From: CAZRNB01 sp964601355
GTDB taxonomy: Bacteria > Planctomycetota > Phycisphaerae > Sedimentisphaerales > Anaerobacaceae
Assembly: GCA_964601355.1 (NCBI GenBank)
Contig: CAZRNB010000003.1
Span: 12,963-76,962 of the forward strand
Direction: 5' to 3'
Length of the DNA: 64,000 nucleotides
In this document: one piece after another, positions 1 to 9,040 of the stretch
How the letters are laid out: every line of letters starts with the position of its first letter
Numbering within the stretch: position 1 is the stretch's first letter
Made by a program: the position numbers and the translations under genes
The notes under the pieces: generated by a model
What the model was told of the DNA's origin: nothing
Database searches by the model: none
What the model saw: the letters and a program-made list of their open reading frames with translations, nothing else

Positions 1-1478
1 ATCGCTCCGCGCATCGGCTCATATCTTTCAAACGAATGATGCATAATCGCTCTGCCCTGGGTCGCATTCATCATCCTGGCATTAAGGCCGAACAAGCCGC
101 GCGACGGTATAAAAAATTCCATATGAATAAAATCGATTGTCCCGCTTTTGGCATCTATTTTAATGATTTCACTTCGCCTGTCACCCAAAAGACTCATTAC
201 TGAGCCCTGGCAATCAAAAGGACAATCCACCGCAAGTAATTCTATCGGTTCATGAGGGATGCCCTCAACTATTTTCAAAATTACATTCGGCTTACCCGCA
301 CATAGCTCATATCCTTCTCGCCGCATATTCTCCAGCAAAACGCCGAGGTGCATCAGCCCTCTGCCCGAAACATTAAATTCTTCAGGTGTCTGCCCGTCTT
401 CAACCTTCAATGCGATATTGTGCTGAAGCTCCTTTTCAAGTCTTTCGCCAATCTGCCTGCTCGTAACGTATTTGCCGTCTCTGCCCGCGAAAGGACCGTC
501 GTTGACTCTGAACGTCATTGTCATTGTCGGCTCATCGACGGAAATAACCGCAAGCACCGAAGGATTATCAGCACAGGCAATAGTGTCACCAATCTCAATA
601 GGATCAAGCCCCGATATCGCACATATATCGCCCGCCTGAGCGGTTGGAACCTGTTTTCGGCCAAGGCCATGAAACTGATGAATCTGCGCAACCTTTTGCA
701 GTGTATGCAGACCATTTTTGTCGATTACAGTAACTCTCTGACCTTCGGTTATCTGTCCGGCGACAACCTTGCCTATTGCTATGCGTCCCACATAATCCGA
801 ATATTCCTGATTTGTCACGAGCATTTGCAGAGGAGCATCGGCTCTTGCTTGCGGAGGGGGAACATTATTTATGATGGCCTTGAATATTGCCTGCATATTA
901 TTGGTTTTTTTCTTGAGATTCGTCGTCGCCCACCCCTCCTTTGCCGATGCATAAACAAGAGGAAAATCGAGTGACTTATCTTCAGCGCCGAGCTGAACTA
1001 GCAAATCGAATACTTCATTAACAACATCGTCCGGCCTGCTGTTTTCGCGGTCAACTTTGTTGACTACAACGATGGGTTTTAGCTTATGCTTAAGTGCCTT
1101 AGTCAGTACAAATCTTGTCTGCGGCATAGGCCCTTCAAAAGCATCGACCAAAAGCAGGACGCCGTCCGCCATTTTCAGGACACGTTCAACTTCTCCACCG
1201 AAATCGGCATGTCCCGGTGTGTCGATTATATTGATTTTATATTCATTGCCTTTTGAATCCGTGTAGTAAATTGCGCAGTTTTTGCTCAGAATGGTTATAC
1301 CGCGTTCCCGCTCGAGCGGATTTGAATCCATAATCAATCCATGCTCACTGCCTGCCAGCTTATCAAGCTCCTCCTGCCGAAACATCCCTGACTGGTACAG
1401 AAGCTGATTTACCAGCGTTGTCTTGCCGTGGTCAACATGGGCGATTATCGCTACATTACGAATATAATCTGAATACAT
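1..1478 (-). CDS. typA: Ribosome-associated GTPase TypA/BipA (3' end beyond window)
   Basis: Translating GTPase of the elongation-factor superfamily that binds the ribosome and affects assembly and stress adaptation. The ATG at 1476-1478 opens MYSDYIRNVAIIAHVDHGKT, with the P-loop AHVDHGKT. It is followed by the switch I region RERGITI, the G3 motif DTPGHADFGGEVERV and the G4 motif NKVD. Further on come the EF-Tu-like domain II and the BipA-specific C-terminal half, including HEPIELL and, at the window edge, RYEPMRGAI. About 492 codons are present of a family length near 600, so the C-terminus is cut by the window. The reading frame is open throughout. It points the same way as secA, rnr and rpsT but is separated from secA by 760 bp of repeat-rich DNA, so it is probably a separate transcription unit. 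Identification is firm. Confidence 0.95.
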   Translation of the reverse strand, partial: MYSDYIRNVAIIAHVDHGKTTLVNQLLYQSGMFRQEELDKLAGSEHGLIMDSNPLERERGITILSKNCAIYYTDSKGNEYKINIIDTPGHADFGGEVERVLKMADGVLLLVDAFEGPMPQTRFVLTKALKHKLKPIVVVNKVDRENSRPDDVVNEVFDLLVQLGAEDKSLDFPLVYASAKEGWATTNLKKKTNNMQAIFKAIINNVPPPQARADAPLQMLVTNQEYSDYVGRIAIGKVVAGQITEGQRVTVIDKNGLHTLQKVAQIHQFHGLGRKQVPTAQAGDICAISGLDPIEIGDTIACADNPSVLAVISVDEPTMTMTFRVNDGPFAGRDGKYVTSRQIGERLEKELQHNIALKVEDGQTPEEFNVSGRGLMHLGVLLENMRREGYELCAGKPNVILKIVEGIPHEPIELLAVDCPFDCQGSVMSLLGDRRSEIIKIDAKSGTIDFIHMEFFIPSRGLFGLNARMMNATQGRAIMHHSFERYEPMRGA

Positions 1479-2239
1479 AACAAAATCTCAAAAACGATTC
1501 ATGAATAATCATGCTTTGTTTTTATCCATGTTATAAAAACCTTACTTTATATACTGTTTTTTTGTGAATGTCAATAAGCAATGCACAAGAAAATTTTCCG
1601 CGTGTGACCAGGATTTATTGCAGGCTTATGTCTCGAGCACGCCCTCGGCAGGTGGCAGACACAATCACGATTCATCGGGATCGAAGTCTCAAAGGAGCAG
1701 GTATTGAAAATCTAAAGCGCTCTGTCAAAACATTCGTCCAGAGATTGTCATCTCTGAAAGCGCGTTTTTTGTCAAGTATAGTTCATTATTCTACGTATGT
1801 TATGTCCTTTTATCTTTTTAAGGTATCGCCTCGATTGTTCTTATGGTTTTACCCAAGTCATCTCTACGCCGTCACCGCAGCATGAATTTTTCCCAAAAGC
1901 ATCTGGCAATCATTGCGCGAGCATCACAGGACTCATGACAAGCACGCCCTCATGCTCTTGTCGGCTAAAACCTTTACCCCACGTTCTGGCTCAGCGAGCC
2001 TACGCCGGGATGAGATAACCTGATTTCCCTTCGATCCCGCCATTGGCGGACCGCTCCCTTACCCACTCCCTTACGGTCGCGGCTCTGTATGGTCACGGCA
2101 TTTGGGGTCCACTCCCTCACGGTCTCCGCAGGACGCCTTACGGCGGTGGCTCTGTACGGTCGCTGCTCTGCTATCTTTCGTCCCTCGTCCTTCGTCTCTC
2201 GTCCATCGTCTTACCGCTCGCTGACGCTCGCGGCTCTGC
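1479..2239. other. Gene-free stretch with degenerate dispersed repeats
   Basis: I see no credible gene in this 760-bp gap. Its right half is made of low-complexity text such as TCGTCCCTCGTCCTTCGTC and CGCTCGCTGACGCTCGCGGC, which resembles material in other gaps of the window (51.6, 54.1, 56.1 and 62.3 kb). A 25-bp block at 2063-2087 recurs in inverted orientation at 62363-62387. A stub with CGATTCATCGGGATCGAAG near 1670 resembles the core of the palindromic repeat at 8452-8546. The open frames that run through it are compositional artefacts. Confidence 0.6.
2063..2087 (-). repeat. 25-bp dispersed repeat, copy 1
   Basis: The block beginning CCACTCCCTTACGGTCGC and ending GGCTCTG is the inverted counterpart of 62363-62387, with 24 of 25 positions matching by eye. 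Related fragments ending CGCGGCTCTG lie at 2221-2238 and near 56165. It belongs to an intergenic repeat family that does not code for protein. Confidence 0.7.
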
Positions 2240-5200
2240 TTACGCGTTTTGTCCGCAGCACTTTTTGTACTTCTTCCCGCTGCCGCAGGGACATGGATCG
2301 TTCCTGCCGACCTTCGGCTGATCTAATTTGATCTGCTTTACCTTCTGCTCACCCTGCGGAGCCTGGGCGGCGGCTCGCTGCCGCTCGGCCATCGCGAACT
2401 GGCCAACCTGGTCGTGAGTCGTCTGACTAACATTCCATACGCTTCTGGCCCTTGCACCGGTGTCCAGGTGCACCCTGAAGATAATATTTGTGACCCGGTC
2501 CTCAATAGCGTCGAGCATCTCATTGAACATCCGGAACCCCTCTCGCTTGTATTCGGTCTTTGGGTCTTTCTCGGCAAAAGAGCGTGTCCAAATGCTATCT
2601 TTCAGATGGTCCATCGTATACAGATGATCCTTCCACGTGCCATCGTAAACTTGTAGCAGGACATACCTCTCCAGGTCACTCAGCTCTCTACGCAAAAACT
2701 CCCTTCCCAGATCGGCCAATCTGTCTTTAATCTCGGCTCCCTCGCCGAGGTCACCTTCATTTAGAGAGGCATCGAATCTTTCGTTTGCCCATTTAACTAG
2801 CTCGCCGGTATTCAAGCAGGCAATTTTATCCGCCAGGTCTCTGTCCAATTGACCATTATTGAAGCTTTCGCTCAATTCAAGCAGCTGCTTGTGTAAAAGC
2901 TGAGGTTTGGTATTCTGAATTTGCTCGATGGAAAGGCCGGCGTTATATTTTTTATTCGCCCACTCAGCCATCGTCTCGAACGCGTAAACATTTGGGCCCT
3001 GAGGCCCATAAACCATGCTCATCGCAAATTCAACAGGATACTCAATCTCCCTTTTCTTGTACCGCTCCGCGGTCTTTTCGGCAAGAAGCTCACGGACTTG
3101 CGAAGCATTTAGGCCGCTCAACTGTCCAATATCCAGTTTTATATCGAATTTGGCTCGAGCCCACTCAACAAACATCCGGCGAGCAAAGTCCTTCTTCAGA
3201 AAATCGTTTAGCTGTGAGCAGTCTTTTTTATCAATCTGCTCAGAAGCGGCTGTAACTAATTGTTCCTGAATATCCTGCGGCTTTTGGTTTTTGATTTTAG
3301 CGGGACTTAAACTGACGCGAAATGTGCTCATCGCCCACTTGGATAGACCGGCAGCATCCCACGTGTCCGGGTCTTCCTCGTTTTCAAAATATTCGCCGAT
3401 AGAAATCGATATATCATTTGCCGCGTCGTCTTTTGCCTTGCCTTTGATTAATTTCTCGATTTTCTCCAGATCACTGTCGGTGATGTCCGATGGGTTTAAA
3501 TCAACGCCGAAATTAGTCCTGGCCCACTCGACGATGCACTTAACGGGGTAATCTTCTTTCAGAATGGTTTCGCAGCTTTTTGCTATAGTGTTGCCAATCA
3601 TTTCCTCAATGATGCCTTTAAGCCCTTTCCCGGACAAAATTTTACGTCTGCGTGAATAAAAAATCTTTCGCTGGTAGTCCATCACCTCATCGTATTCAAG
3701 CAGGTTCTTGCGTATCTCGAAGTTTCGCTCCTCAACTTTCTTTTGTGCCCTTTCGATGCCTTTGCTTATTCGTTTATGATAGATGGGCTGGCCTTCCTCC
3801 CAGCCGATCCATGATAGCGCCTTGACCGTCCACTCCGGCGCGAAGATTTTCAGCAGGTCATCATCGAAGCAAAGGAAGAACTGGCCGGAGCCGGCGTCAC
3901 CTTGTCTGCCTGACCGGCCACGGAGCTGATTGTCGATTCTTCTGGCCTCGTGCCGTTCGGTCCCAAGGACGTGCAGCCCTCCAATCTCGGCTACGCCCGG
4001 GCCGAGCACAATGTCAGTGCCTCTGCCGGCCATATTTGTGGCGATGGTTATATTGCCTCGCAATTGGCCGTCCCTGCCTTTATGCTGCTGGCCGGCTTTT
4101 GCCACGATGGCTGCTTCCCTTTCATGCTGCTTTGCATTGAGAATCTCGTGCTCAAGACCATACTGCTGGGTAAGAGCTGCTGAGAGCGATTCGTTTTTCT
4201 CCACGCTCGTGGTGCCGACGAGCAATGGCCGTCCGGAAGAGCTGATCTGGTTTATCTCTGCCACAATGGCGTTGAACTTTTCCTTCATCGCTTTATAAAT
4301 CACATCATCCATGTCCTGCCTGATGCAAGGCTCATTAGTAGGCATCACAACGACATCGAGCTTGTATATCTTCATAAACTCTTCGGCTTCGGTAGCCGCG
4401 GTTCCGGTCATTCCGGCTATCTGGTCATATAGCTTGAAGAAGTTCTGCAGGGTAATGGTGGCAAGCGTCTGGGTCTCCTCTTTTACCGCGACTCCCTCTT
4501 TTGCCTCGACCGCCTGGTGGAGGCCGTCGGACCACTGCCGGCCGTGCATAAGGCGCCCGGTAAATTCGTCAACAATAATGACTTTGCCGTCCATAACGAC
4601 GTAATCTCTTTCCCTTTCAAACGTCACGTGAGCCCGAAGGCTTTGCTCTAAAAGATGAGGCCATTCAATATTGGAGCCGGTGAAAAATGAGCCGACGCCG
4701 GCTGTTTCCTGTGCCGCACCGATTCCTTCATGCGTAAGATGTACCTGTTTTTTATCGTACTCGACTTCGTAATACTGCGTAGCTTCCGTCAATTTGGCCT
4801 GCGCAGCTTCAATCTCAGCCTGGGTTTTTTCTATCACATCCTGGGCTTTTTCAATACGATTGCCGTCTTTCTGTCTTTTCGCCTCGGACAGCTCGCCCTG
4901 AGCATTGGCAATGGTTCGCTGGGCGGAATCAATCTTTCTTTTAAGATGGTCATAATGGCTCTGTTTTTCCATCAGCTTTCTTGCAACCTGGTCTGCTTTT
5001 TTATACCTGGTGACATCATCAAATGCCGGGCCTGATATAATCAGGGGCGTCCTGGCCTCATCAATCAGAATGGAATCTACCTCGTCAACGATGGCGTACT
5101 GCAGCGGGCTTTGGACCATTTGCTCATAAGACATTTTCATATTGTCCCGGAGATAATCGAAGCCGAATTCATTATTTGTCCCGTAGGTTATGTCACAGGC

Positions 5201-5725
5201 ATATTGGCCCTTTCGTTCGTCGCCGCTGGTATCCATATCCGCCTGAATCGCGCCTACGGTCAGTCCCAAAGCTTTATAGACCGGGCCCATCCATTCCGCA
5301 TCGCGTTTTGCAAGGTAATCGTTGACGGTAACTATATGGATTTTTCTTCCGGTCAGGTGAACGAGATATGCCGCCAGTGTTGCCGCCAGTGTTTTGCCTT
5401 CGCCTGTGGCCATTTCAGCGATTTTGCCTTCATAGAGGACGTTGCCGCCGATAATCTGCACGTCGAAATGCCGCATTTTGACATTTCGCCTTGCCGCTTC
5501 ACGAACTACCGCAAAGGCTTCGGGAAGGATATCTTCCGGCTGAGCGCCTTCTGCCAGTTTAGCTTTGAACTGAGCGGTTTTTGCCGTAAGAGCCTCATCG
5601 TCGAGCTTTGTTAATTGTTCTTCAAACGCCCCTGCTTGCTGGGGGATTACGGAGTATCCCTTTATGAGCCGCTCATTTCGCGAGCCGAAAACTTTCAATA
5701 AGATTTTGTTGACTTTACCAACCAT
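2240..5725 (-). CDS. secA: Preprotein translocase ATPase SecA, enlarged form
   Basis: Motor of the general secretion pathway; it binds SecYEG and drives unfolded preproteins across the inner membrane by ATP hydrolysis. At 1161 aa it is about 260 aa longer than E. coli SecA. Visible parts: Walker A MATGEGKTL (residues 105-113), VDEVD and IDEARTP (213-226), a charged coiled-coil insertion at about 245-320 in the preprotein-crosslinking region, TNMAGRGTDI (563-572), QLRGRSGRQGD (600-610), and a C-terminal zinc tail CPCGSGKKYKKCC (1145-1157). The extra length in the helical scaffold region comes from five degenerate repeats of about 60 aa, each with a WA-x3-4-F/Y core (Trp at 734, 797, 855, 922, 979). 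I chose the ATG at 5723-5725; an in-frame TTG five codons upstream lies in repeat-derived text. No clear Shine-Dalgarno sequence precedes the ATG. Nearest neighbour is rnr, same strand, 311 bp upstream. Confidence 0.96.
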   Translation of the reverse strand: MVGKVNKILLKVFGSRNERLIKGYSVIPQQAGAFEEQLTKLDDEALTAKTAQFKAKLAEGAQPEDILPEAFAVVREAARRNVKMRHFDVQIIGGNVLYEGKIAEMATGEGKTLAATLAAYLVHLTGRKIHIVTVNDYLAKRDAEWMGPVYKALGLTVGAIQADMDTSGDERKGQYACDITYGTNNEFGFDYLRDNMKMSYEQMVQSPLQYAIVDEVDSILIDEARTPLIISGPAFDDVTRYKKADQVARKLMEKQSHYDHLKRKIDSAQRTIANAQGELSEAKRQKDGNRIEKAQDVIEKTQAEIEAAQAKLTEATQYYEVEYDKKQVHLTHEGIGAAQETAGVGSFFTGSNIEWPHLLEQSLRAHVTFERERDYVVMDGKVIIVDEFTGRLMHGRQWSDGLHQAVEAKEGVAVKEETQTLATITLQNFFKLYDQIAGMTGTAATEAEEFMKIYKLDVVVMPTNEPCIRQDMDDVIYKAMKEKFNAIVAEINQISSSGRPLLVGTTSVEKNESLSAALTQQYGLEHEILNAKQHEREAAIVAKAGQQHKGRDGQLRGNITIATNMAGRGTDIVLGPGVAEIGGLHVLGTERHEARRIDNQLRGRSGRQGDAGSGQFFLCFDDDLLKIFAPEWTVKALSWIGWEEGQPIYHKRISKGIERAQKKVEERNFEIRKNLLEYDEVMDYQRKIFYSRRRKILSGKGLKGIIEEMIGNTIAKSCETILKEDYPVKCIVEWARTNFGVDLNPSDITDSDLEKIEKLIKGKAKDDAANDISISIGEYFENEEDPDTWDAAGLSKWAMSTFRVSLSPAKIKNQKPQDIQEQLVTAASEQIDKKDCSQLNDFLKKDFARRMFVEWARAKFDIKLDIGQLSGLNASQVRELLAEKTAERYKKREIEYPVEFAMSMVYGPQGPNVYAFETMAEWANKKYNAGLSIEQIQNTKPQLLHKQLLELSESFNNGQLDRDLADKIACLNTGELVKWANERFDASLNEGDLGEGAEIKDRLADLGREFLRRELSDLERYVLLQVYDGTWKDHLYTMDHLKDSIWTRSFAEKDPKTEYKREGFRMFNEMLDAIEDRVTNIIFRVHLDTGARARSVWNVSQTTHDQVGQFAMAERQRAAAQAPQGEQKVKQIKLDQPKVGRNDPCPCGSGKKYKKCCGQNA

Positions 5726-6036
5726 TGAATTAAATATCAAAAATCAAATATCAAAATTAATCTTTGTTCATTGTTCATAGTTCGTTGTTCGTCGATGAAC
5801 TATGAACTACGAACTCATAACTCTTTGCATTTTAATTTTTGATTTTTCTCGTTATTCTTTTACTCTTTTTACCTAATCATTTCCGAATCATGAATCACGA
5901 ATCACGAGAAAAGTATCGCAAAGTTGCCGTGAAAAGTCAAGAAACATAGATTCGTAGCTTAACGCCGGATTCTCGATAATTGTTCTAAATCAGTTTCTAA
6001 TTACAAGCATCGAGCATCGATTATCAAGAATCAGAT
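5726..6036. other. Intergenic repeat-rich gap between rnr and secA
   Basis: About 310 bp with no gene. At 5766-5823 there is an inverted, low-complexity text built from GAACTATGAACTACGAACTC and its complement, related to text at 60137-60240 before nusB. Around 5731-5760 and 5830-5850 lie A/T words of the type AAATATCAAAAATCAAATAT, which recur near 8285, 28280 and 61635. The secA leader therefore consists largely of repeat sequence. Confidence 0.6.
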
Positions 6037-8235
6037 TTATCTTTTTCGCCCCCGTTTTTTGGGTTTCCCTTTTTTTATTTCGTGCTTTCGGCTGATTGTG
6101 TCCGTCAGCGGTTTGAGAGGTGCAATATTTAACTGTCTGGCGGGGATATTTACGGAAATAATTCGAACTTTAATTGCTTGTCCCAAACGAATACTAAGGC
6201 CCGTGTATTGGCCGATAATGCACTGTGTCTTTATACTATATTTCCATTGATCAGGCCCTAAATCGGCCATCTGGATAAGGCCTTCTATGCCGAGTTTTCG
6301 CGATTGCACAAAAACGCCGAAGTTTGTCAGGCCGGTGACAACACAATCAAGCTCATCGCCAAGTTTTTTGCTCAACATTTGCAATATCAGAACTGCCGTC
6401 AGCTCTTTCTCGGCATCCTCAGCACGCTGCTCAGCAAAGGTAATATGTTTGCCGACTTCGACTAAGTCCTGGCCCGCCGCTGTCTTTTTTGCTATATCCG
6501 GACGGCCTTGTAGATAAAAGTATAAAGCGCGGTGGACGAGCAAGTCTGCATAACGCCTTATGGGACTGGTAAAGTGACAATAATGAGTTGAGGCAAGCGC
6601 GAAATGGCCTATGTGCTGAGGTGCGTACCGGGCTTTTTCAAGACTTCGCAGGACCATTAAATTCACCGCCATGGCGCAGTCCGCTCCTTCAACAGCAGCC
6701 AATAAATTTTGTATTGCTTTTCTATCCGGAGTTCGCGGCATATTAAAGCCGAAAGCCTTGACAAGCACGGCCAGGTTTTTCATGCTCAAGGCATCCGGAT
6801 CCGGGTGAATCCGCCGGATGAAAGGGACATTAAGCCTGTCTAAAAGTGAAGCGACCGCCTCATTCGTTTCCACCATGAACATCTCAATTATTGTATGAGG
6901 ATAGCTATTATCGGCAGGGTGAGCATCTACAACGCGTCCGGATTTATCCAATACTAATTCTGTCTCCGTCAGAGCCAGATGTATCATTCCGTTTTTTGTC
7001 CGCCTATTTTCAATCACGCGGGCGAGCGGCTCCATATTTTTTAGAAGCTCGATCACTTCTTTTCTTACACCTTTGGTATGACCTTTCAAAATCCTGTCGG
7101 CCTGCTCGTAGGTGAGGCGCTGCGTCGAGCACATCAGACTGTCAGCAAATCTGCGAGACAGGATTTTGCCTTGCCGGTCATAAGTTAAATATACACTTTT
7201 GACGAACCGCCGCTGGCCCGGCTGAAGGCTGCAAATACCGTTGCTTAAACCTTCCGGCAGCATTGGAATTGTTCTGCCGGGCAGATAAACGCTGTTTCCG
7301 CGATTTTGCGCTTCTTTATCAAGAGGCGAATCGGCTGGAATAAAATAACTAACATCGGCAATGTGGACACCCAGCATCCAGTTGCCGTTGGAATCTTTTT
7401 CCAGACTTATCGCATCGTCGAAATCCTTGGCGTCGGCAGGGTCTATGGTAATAATCATTTTTTCCGTTATATCTTCACGTCCAGTCCCGATATATAGAGA
7501 CTCCGGATTAAATTCAGCAGCGGCACTACGTGCCTGCTCAACACAAGCAGAATCAAAATCGACCGGCAGGTGATACTGGACAATTATTGATTTTATCTCG
7601 GTTTCATATTGTCCCTGTTTGCCCAGGACTTCGATAATAACGCCGCGTGCAAGGTACTTTTCCGTCGGATAAGAAAGTATTTCTACCACTACCTTATCTT
7701 TAGGTCTTGCTCCTTTTGCAGTGACATCATCAACAGCTACAGGCTCGAAGAAAGCCGTTCCATCCGGTTGAACAAGCCATCCTTCCGGGTGTTTCAATAA
7801 AGTTCCTACGAATCTGTTATGTGCCCTTTCGAGGACTTGAATTATTTCGCCGGTGAGCCGCATTTGGCCACTGCGTTTGCCTTTGCTTTTGACTTTTGCT
7901 ACAACGGTGTCGCCCGTCATTGCATCTGATGCAGCATCCGGAGGGATAAATAAATCGCCATGTGAAGTAGGTTCAAGAGGTATTATGAAACCAAAACCTT
8001 TGGGATTTGCCCTGAACTTTCCAATGACTTGGCCTGACATGGAGGGCAATCGAATCAAATTACCCGTACCAATCACCACACGTCCAGCCTGACGAAGCTG
8101 GTCGAAGGCGGCTTTGAATTGTGGGTAATCCTGTGAGCTTACGCCTATCGCTTTAGTCAATTGCGTTAACTTGACCGGCTCGTAATCGGCGTGTTTTAAT
8201 AATTTAATTATTCGTTCTTTAAATATTTCCGGCAT
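6037..8235 (-). CDS. rnr: Ribonuclease R (RNase II/VacB family)
   Basis: Processive 3'-to-5' exoribonuclease that degrades structured RNA and takes part in rRNA and tmRNA quality control. The 732-aa protein has the family layout: an N-terminal winged helix (about 1-65), two cold-shock/OB domains with KGFGFI at 79-84, the catalytic RNB domain with DPADAKDFDDA at 265-275 supplying the metal-binding aspartates, and a C-terminal S1 domain (about 635-715) containing the NFGVFVQ motif. It ends in a lysine/arginine-rich tail (KKGKPKKRGRKR), as many RNase R proteins do. The start ATG is at 8233-8235. rpsT lies upstream on the same strand across a repeat-filled 478-bp gap. Confidence 0.95.
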   Translation of the reverse strand: MPEIFKERIIKLLKHADYEPVKLTQLTKAIGVSSQDYPQFKAAFDQLRQAGRVVIGTGNLIRLPSMSGQVIGKFRANPKGFGFIIPLEPTSHGDLFIPPDAASDAMTGDTVVAKVKSKGKRSGQMRLTGEIIQVLERAHNRFVGTLLKHPEGWLVQPDGTAFFEPVAVDDVTAKGARPKDKVVVEILSYPTEKYLARGVIIEVLGKQGQYETEIKSIIVQYHLPVDFDSACVEQARSAAAEFNPESLYIGTGREDITEKMIITIDPADAKDFDDAISLEKDSNGNWMLGVHIADVSYFIPADSPLDKEAQNRGNSVYLPGRTIPMLPEGLSNGICSLQPGQRRFVKSVYLTYDRQGKILSRRFADSLMCSTQRLTYEQADRILKGHTKGVRKEVIELLKNMEPLARVIENRRTKNGMIHLALTETELVLDKSGRVVDAHPADNSYPHTIIEMFMVETNEAVASLLDRLNVPFIRRIHPDPDALSMKNLAVLVKAFGFNMPRTPDRKAIQNLLAAVEGADCAMAVNLMVLRSLEKARYAPQHIGHFALASTHYCHFTSPIRRYADLLVHRALYFYLQGRPDIAKKTAAGQDLVEVGKHITFAEQRAEDAEKELTAVLILQMLSKKLGDELDCVVTGLTNFGVFVQSRKLGIEGLIQMADLGPDQWKYSIKTQCIIGQYTGLSIRLGQAIKVRIISVNIPARQLNIAPLKPLTDTISRKHEIKKGKPKKRGRKR

Positions 8236-8315
8236 TTAGTTACTTGAAAAATCCGAAATTTGAAACAAACACAAGGATAAAAGTAAATATCAAAAATAAA
8301 AAATCAAAACCTGTT

Positions 8316-8356
8316 CCTTCGACAAGCTCAGGACAGGCTCTGAGCGAAGTCGAAGG
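8316..8356. repeat. Palindromic repeat with CCTTCGAC/GTCGAAGG ends
   Basis: A 41-bp unit that starts CCTTCGACAAGCTCAGGACA and ends GCGAAGTCGAAGG, with 8-bp inverted ends. Rearranged parts of the same text occur at 8612-8665 and 34707-34802. Repeats of this type are known from many environmental bacterial genomes; I know of no assigned function. Confidence 0.75.
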
Positions 8357-8364
8357 ATTGTCCA

Positions 8365-8395
8365 ATCCAGCACTTAAAAAATTTAAGTGCTGGAT
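8365..8395. repeat. Perfect 14-bp stem hairpin
   Basis: ATCCAGCACTTAAA at 8365-8378 is exactly complementary to TTTAAGTGCTGGAT at 8382-8395, with a 3-nt loop. It sits between rpsT and rnr and could end or stabilise the rpsT transcript, but no T-run follows on either strand. Confidence 0.6.
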
Positions 8396-8451
8396 GACTT
8401 TCTTAATTTTACATTTTGTTTTTTGATATTGCTCCATAGAAAAGACCCTCT

Positions 8452-8546
8452 GTCATTTCGACCGAAGTCCCGATTCATCGGGACGAAGTGGAGAAATCTG
8501 CTTTTTAGTAGATTTCTCCACTCGCCTTCGGCTCGCTCGAAATGAC
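8452..8546. repeat. 95-bp dispersed repeat with 10-bp terminal inverted repeats, copy 1
   Basis: Bounded by GTCATTTCGA and TCGAAATGAC. It contains GTGGAGAAATCTGC and AGATTTCTCCACTCG, which pair internally, and CTTCGGCTCGCTCGAAATGA at the right end. A second copy lies at 61667-61760. Both copies are flanked by related A/T text containing CAAAATGCTTTGT. The shape is that of a non-autonomous, MITE-like palindromic unit. Confidence 0.8.
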
Positions 8547-8611
8547 GTTCTGACCTGTTTTCTACAAAGCATTTTGATATTTGATTTTCTCTTCGTGATT
8601 CGGATTTTGAA

Positions 8612-8665
8612 ACCTGTCCTGAGCGAACCTGTGGTGAGCCTGTCGAATCCAGTCGAAGGATTCGA
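8612..8665. repeat. Palindrome fragments of the CTGTCCTGAGC/CCTGTCGAA type
   Basis: Contains CCTGTCCTGAGCGAACC followed by GTGGTGAGCCTGTCGAATCC and AGTCGAAGGATTCG, a permuted version of the 8316-8356 unit. It lies just downstream of rpsT and could be part of its 3' untranslated region. Confidence 0.55.
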
Positions 8666-8713
8666 TATTCGAAATTCTTGCGGTTGATTTCCTATCATCC
8701 GAAGCATCCGCAC

Positions 8714-8989
8714 TTAAGCCTTTTTAACCTTTAGCTGATTAAGTTTTTTCGCCAGGCGAGATTTCTTCCTGGCGACGGTCTTTTTGTGCATCGTGCTTGT
8801 CGCAGCAGTCTTGTCCAGCTTTTTGACTAAAAGTTTATACTGCTCGCTTGCGGCATTTGCATCACCGCCGGCCATCGCCGTCTCGAATCGCTTGATTTGG
8901 GTTTTTACCTGACTTTTACGTGCGCGGTTAATCATCTTTCTTTTTGCGTTTTGCCTGACTCTCTTTTTAGCTGATAACGAATGTGCCAC
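8714..8989 (-). CDS. rpsT: 30S ribosomal protein S20
   Basis: Small-subunit protein that binds 16S rRNA early in assembly. The 91-aa product starts MAHSLSAKKRVRQNAKRK and is strongly basic and helical, as the family is, with the expected RKSQVKTQIKRFETA stretch and a C-terminal segment KKSRLAKKLNQLKVKKA. The start codon is GTG (8987-8989), placed 5 nt behind a clear AGGAGA ribosome binding site. The gene stands between rnr and a TPR gene, all on the minus strand. Length and sequence leave little doubt. Confidence 0.96.
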   Translation of the reverse strand: MAHSLSAKKRVRQNAKRKMINRARKSQVKTQIKRFETAMAGGDANAASEQYKLLVKKLDKTAATSTMHKKTVARKKSRLAKKLNQLKVKKA

Positions 8990-9040
8990 TGTAATCTCCT
9001 AAAAAAATACTTTAATTTTATTGATGTATATTTGTAATGC

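Larger units (their letters stand above)
8236..8713. other. Gap between rpsT and rnr filled with four palindromic repeats
   Basis: No gene is visible; open frames on both strands translate repeats. The gap contains a 41-bp palindromic repeat (8316-8356), a 14-bp perfect hairpin (8365-8395), a 95-bp repeat with terminal inverted repeats (8452-8546) and another palindrome fragment (about 8612-8665). These are separated by A/T-rich words such as CAAAATGCTTTGT. Confidence 0.7.

Noticed and set aside
348..974. Long plus-strand frame in the first kilobase
   Set aside because: It is antisense to typA, whose minus-strand frame carries all GTPase motifs.
5726..5740. Longer SecA start at a TTG codon
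   Set aside because: The extra five codons translate AAATATCAAA-type repeat text; the ATG at 5723-5725 matches the family start (MVGKVNKILLKVFGS).
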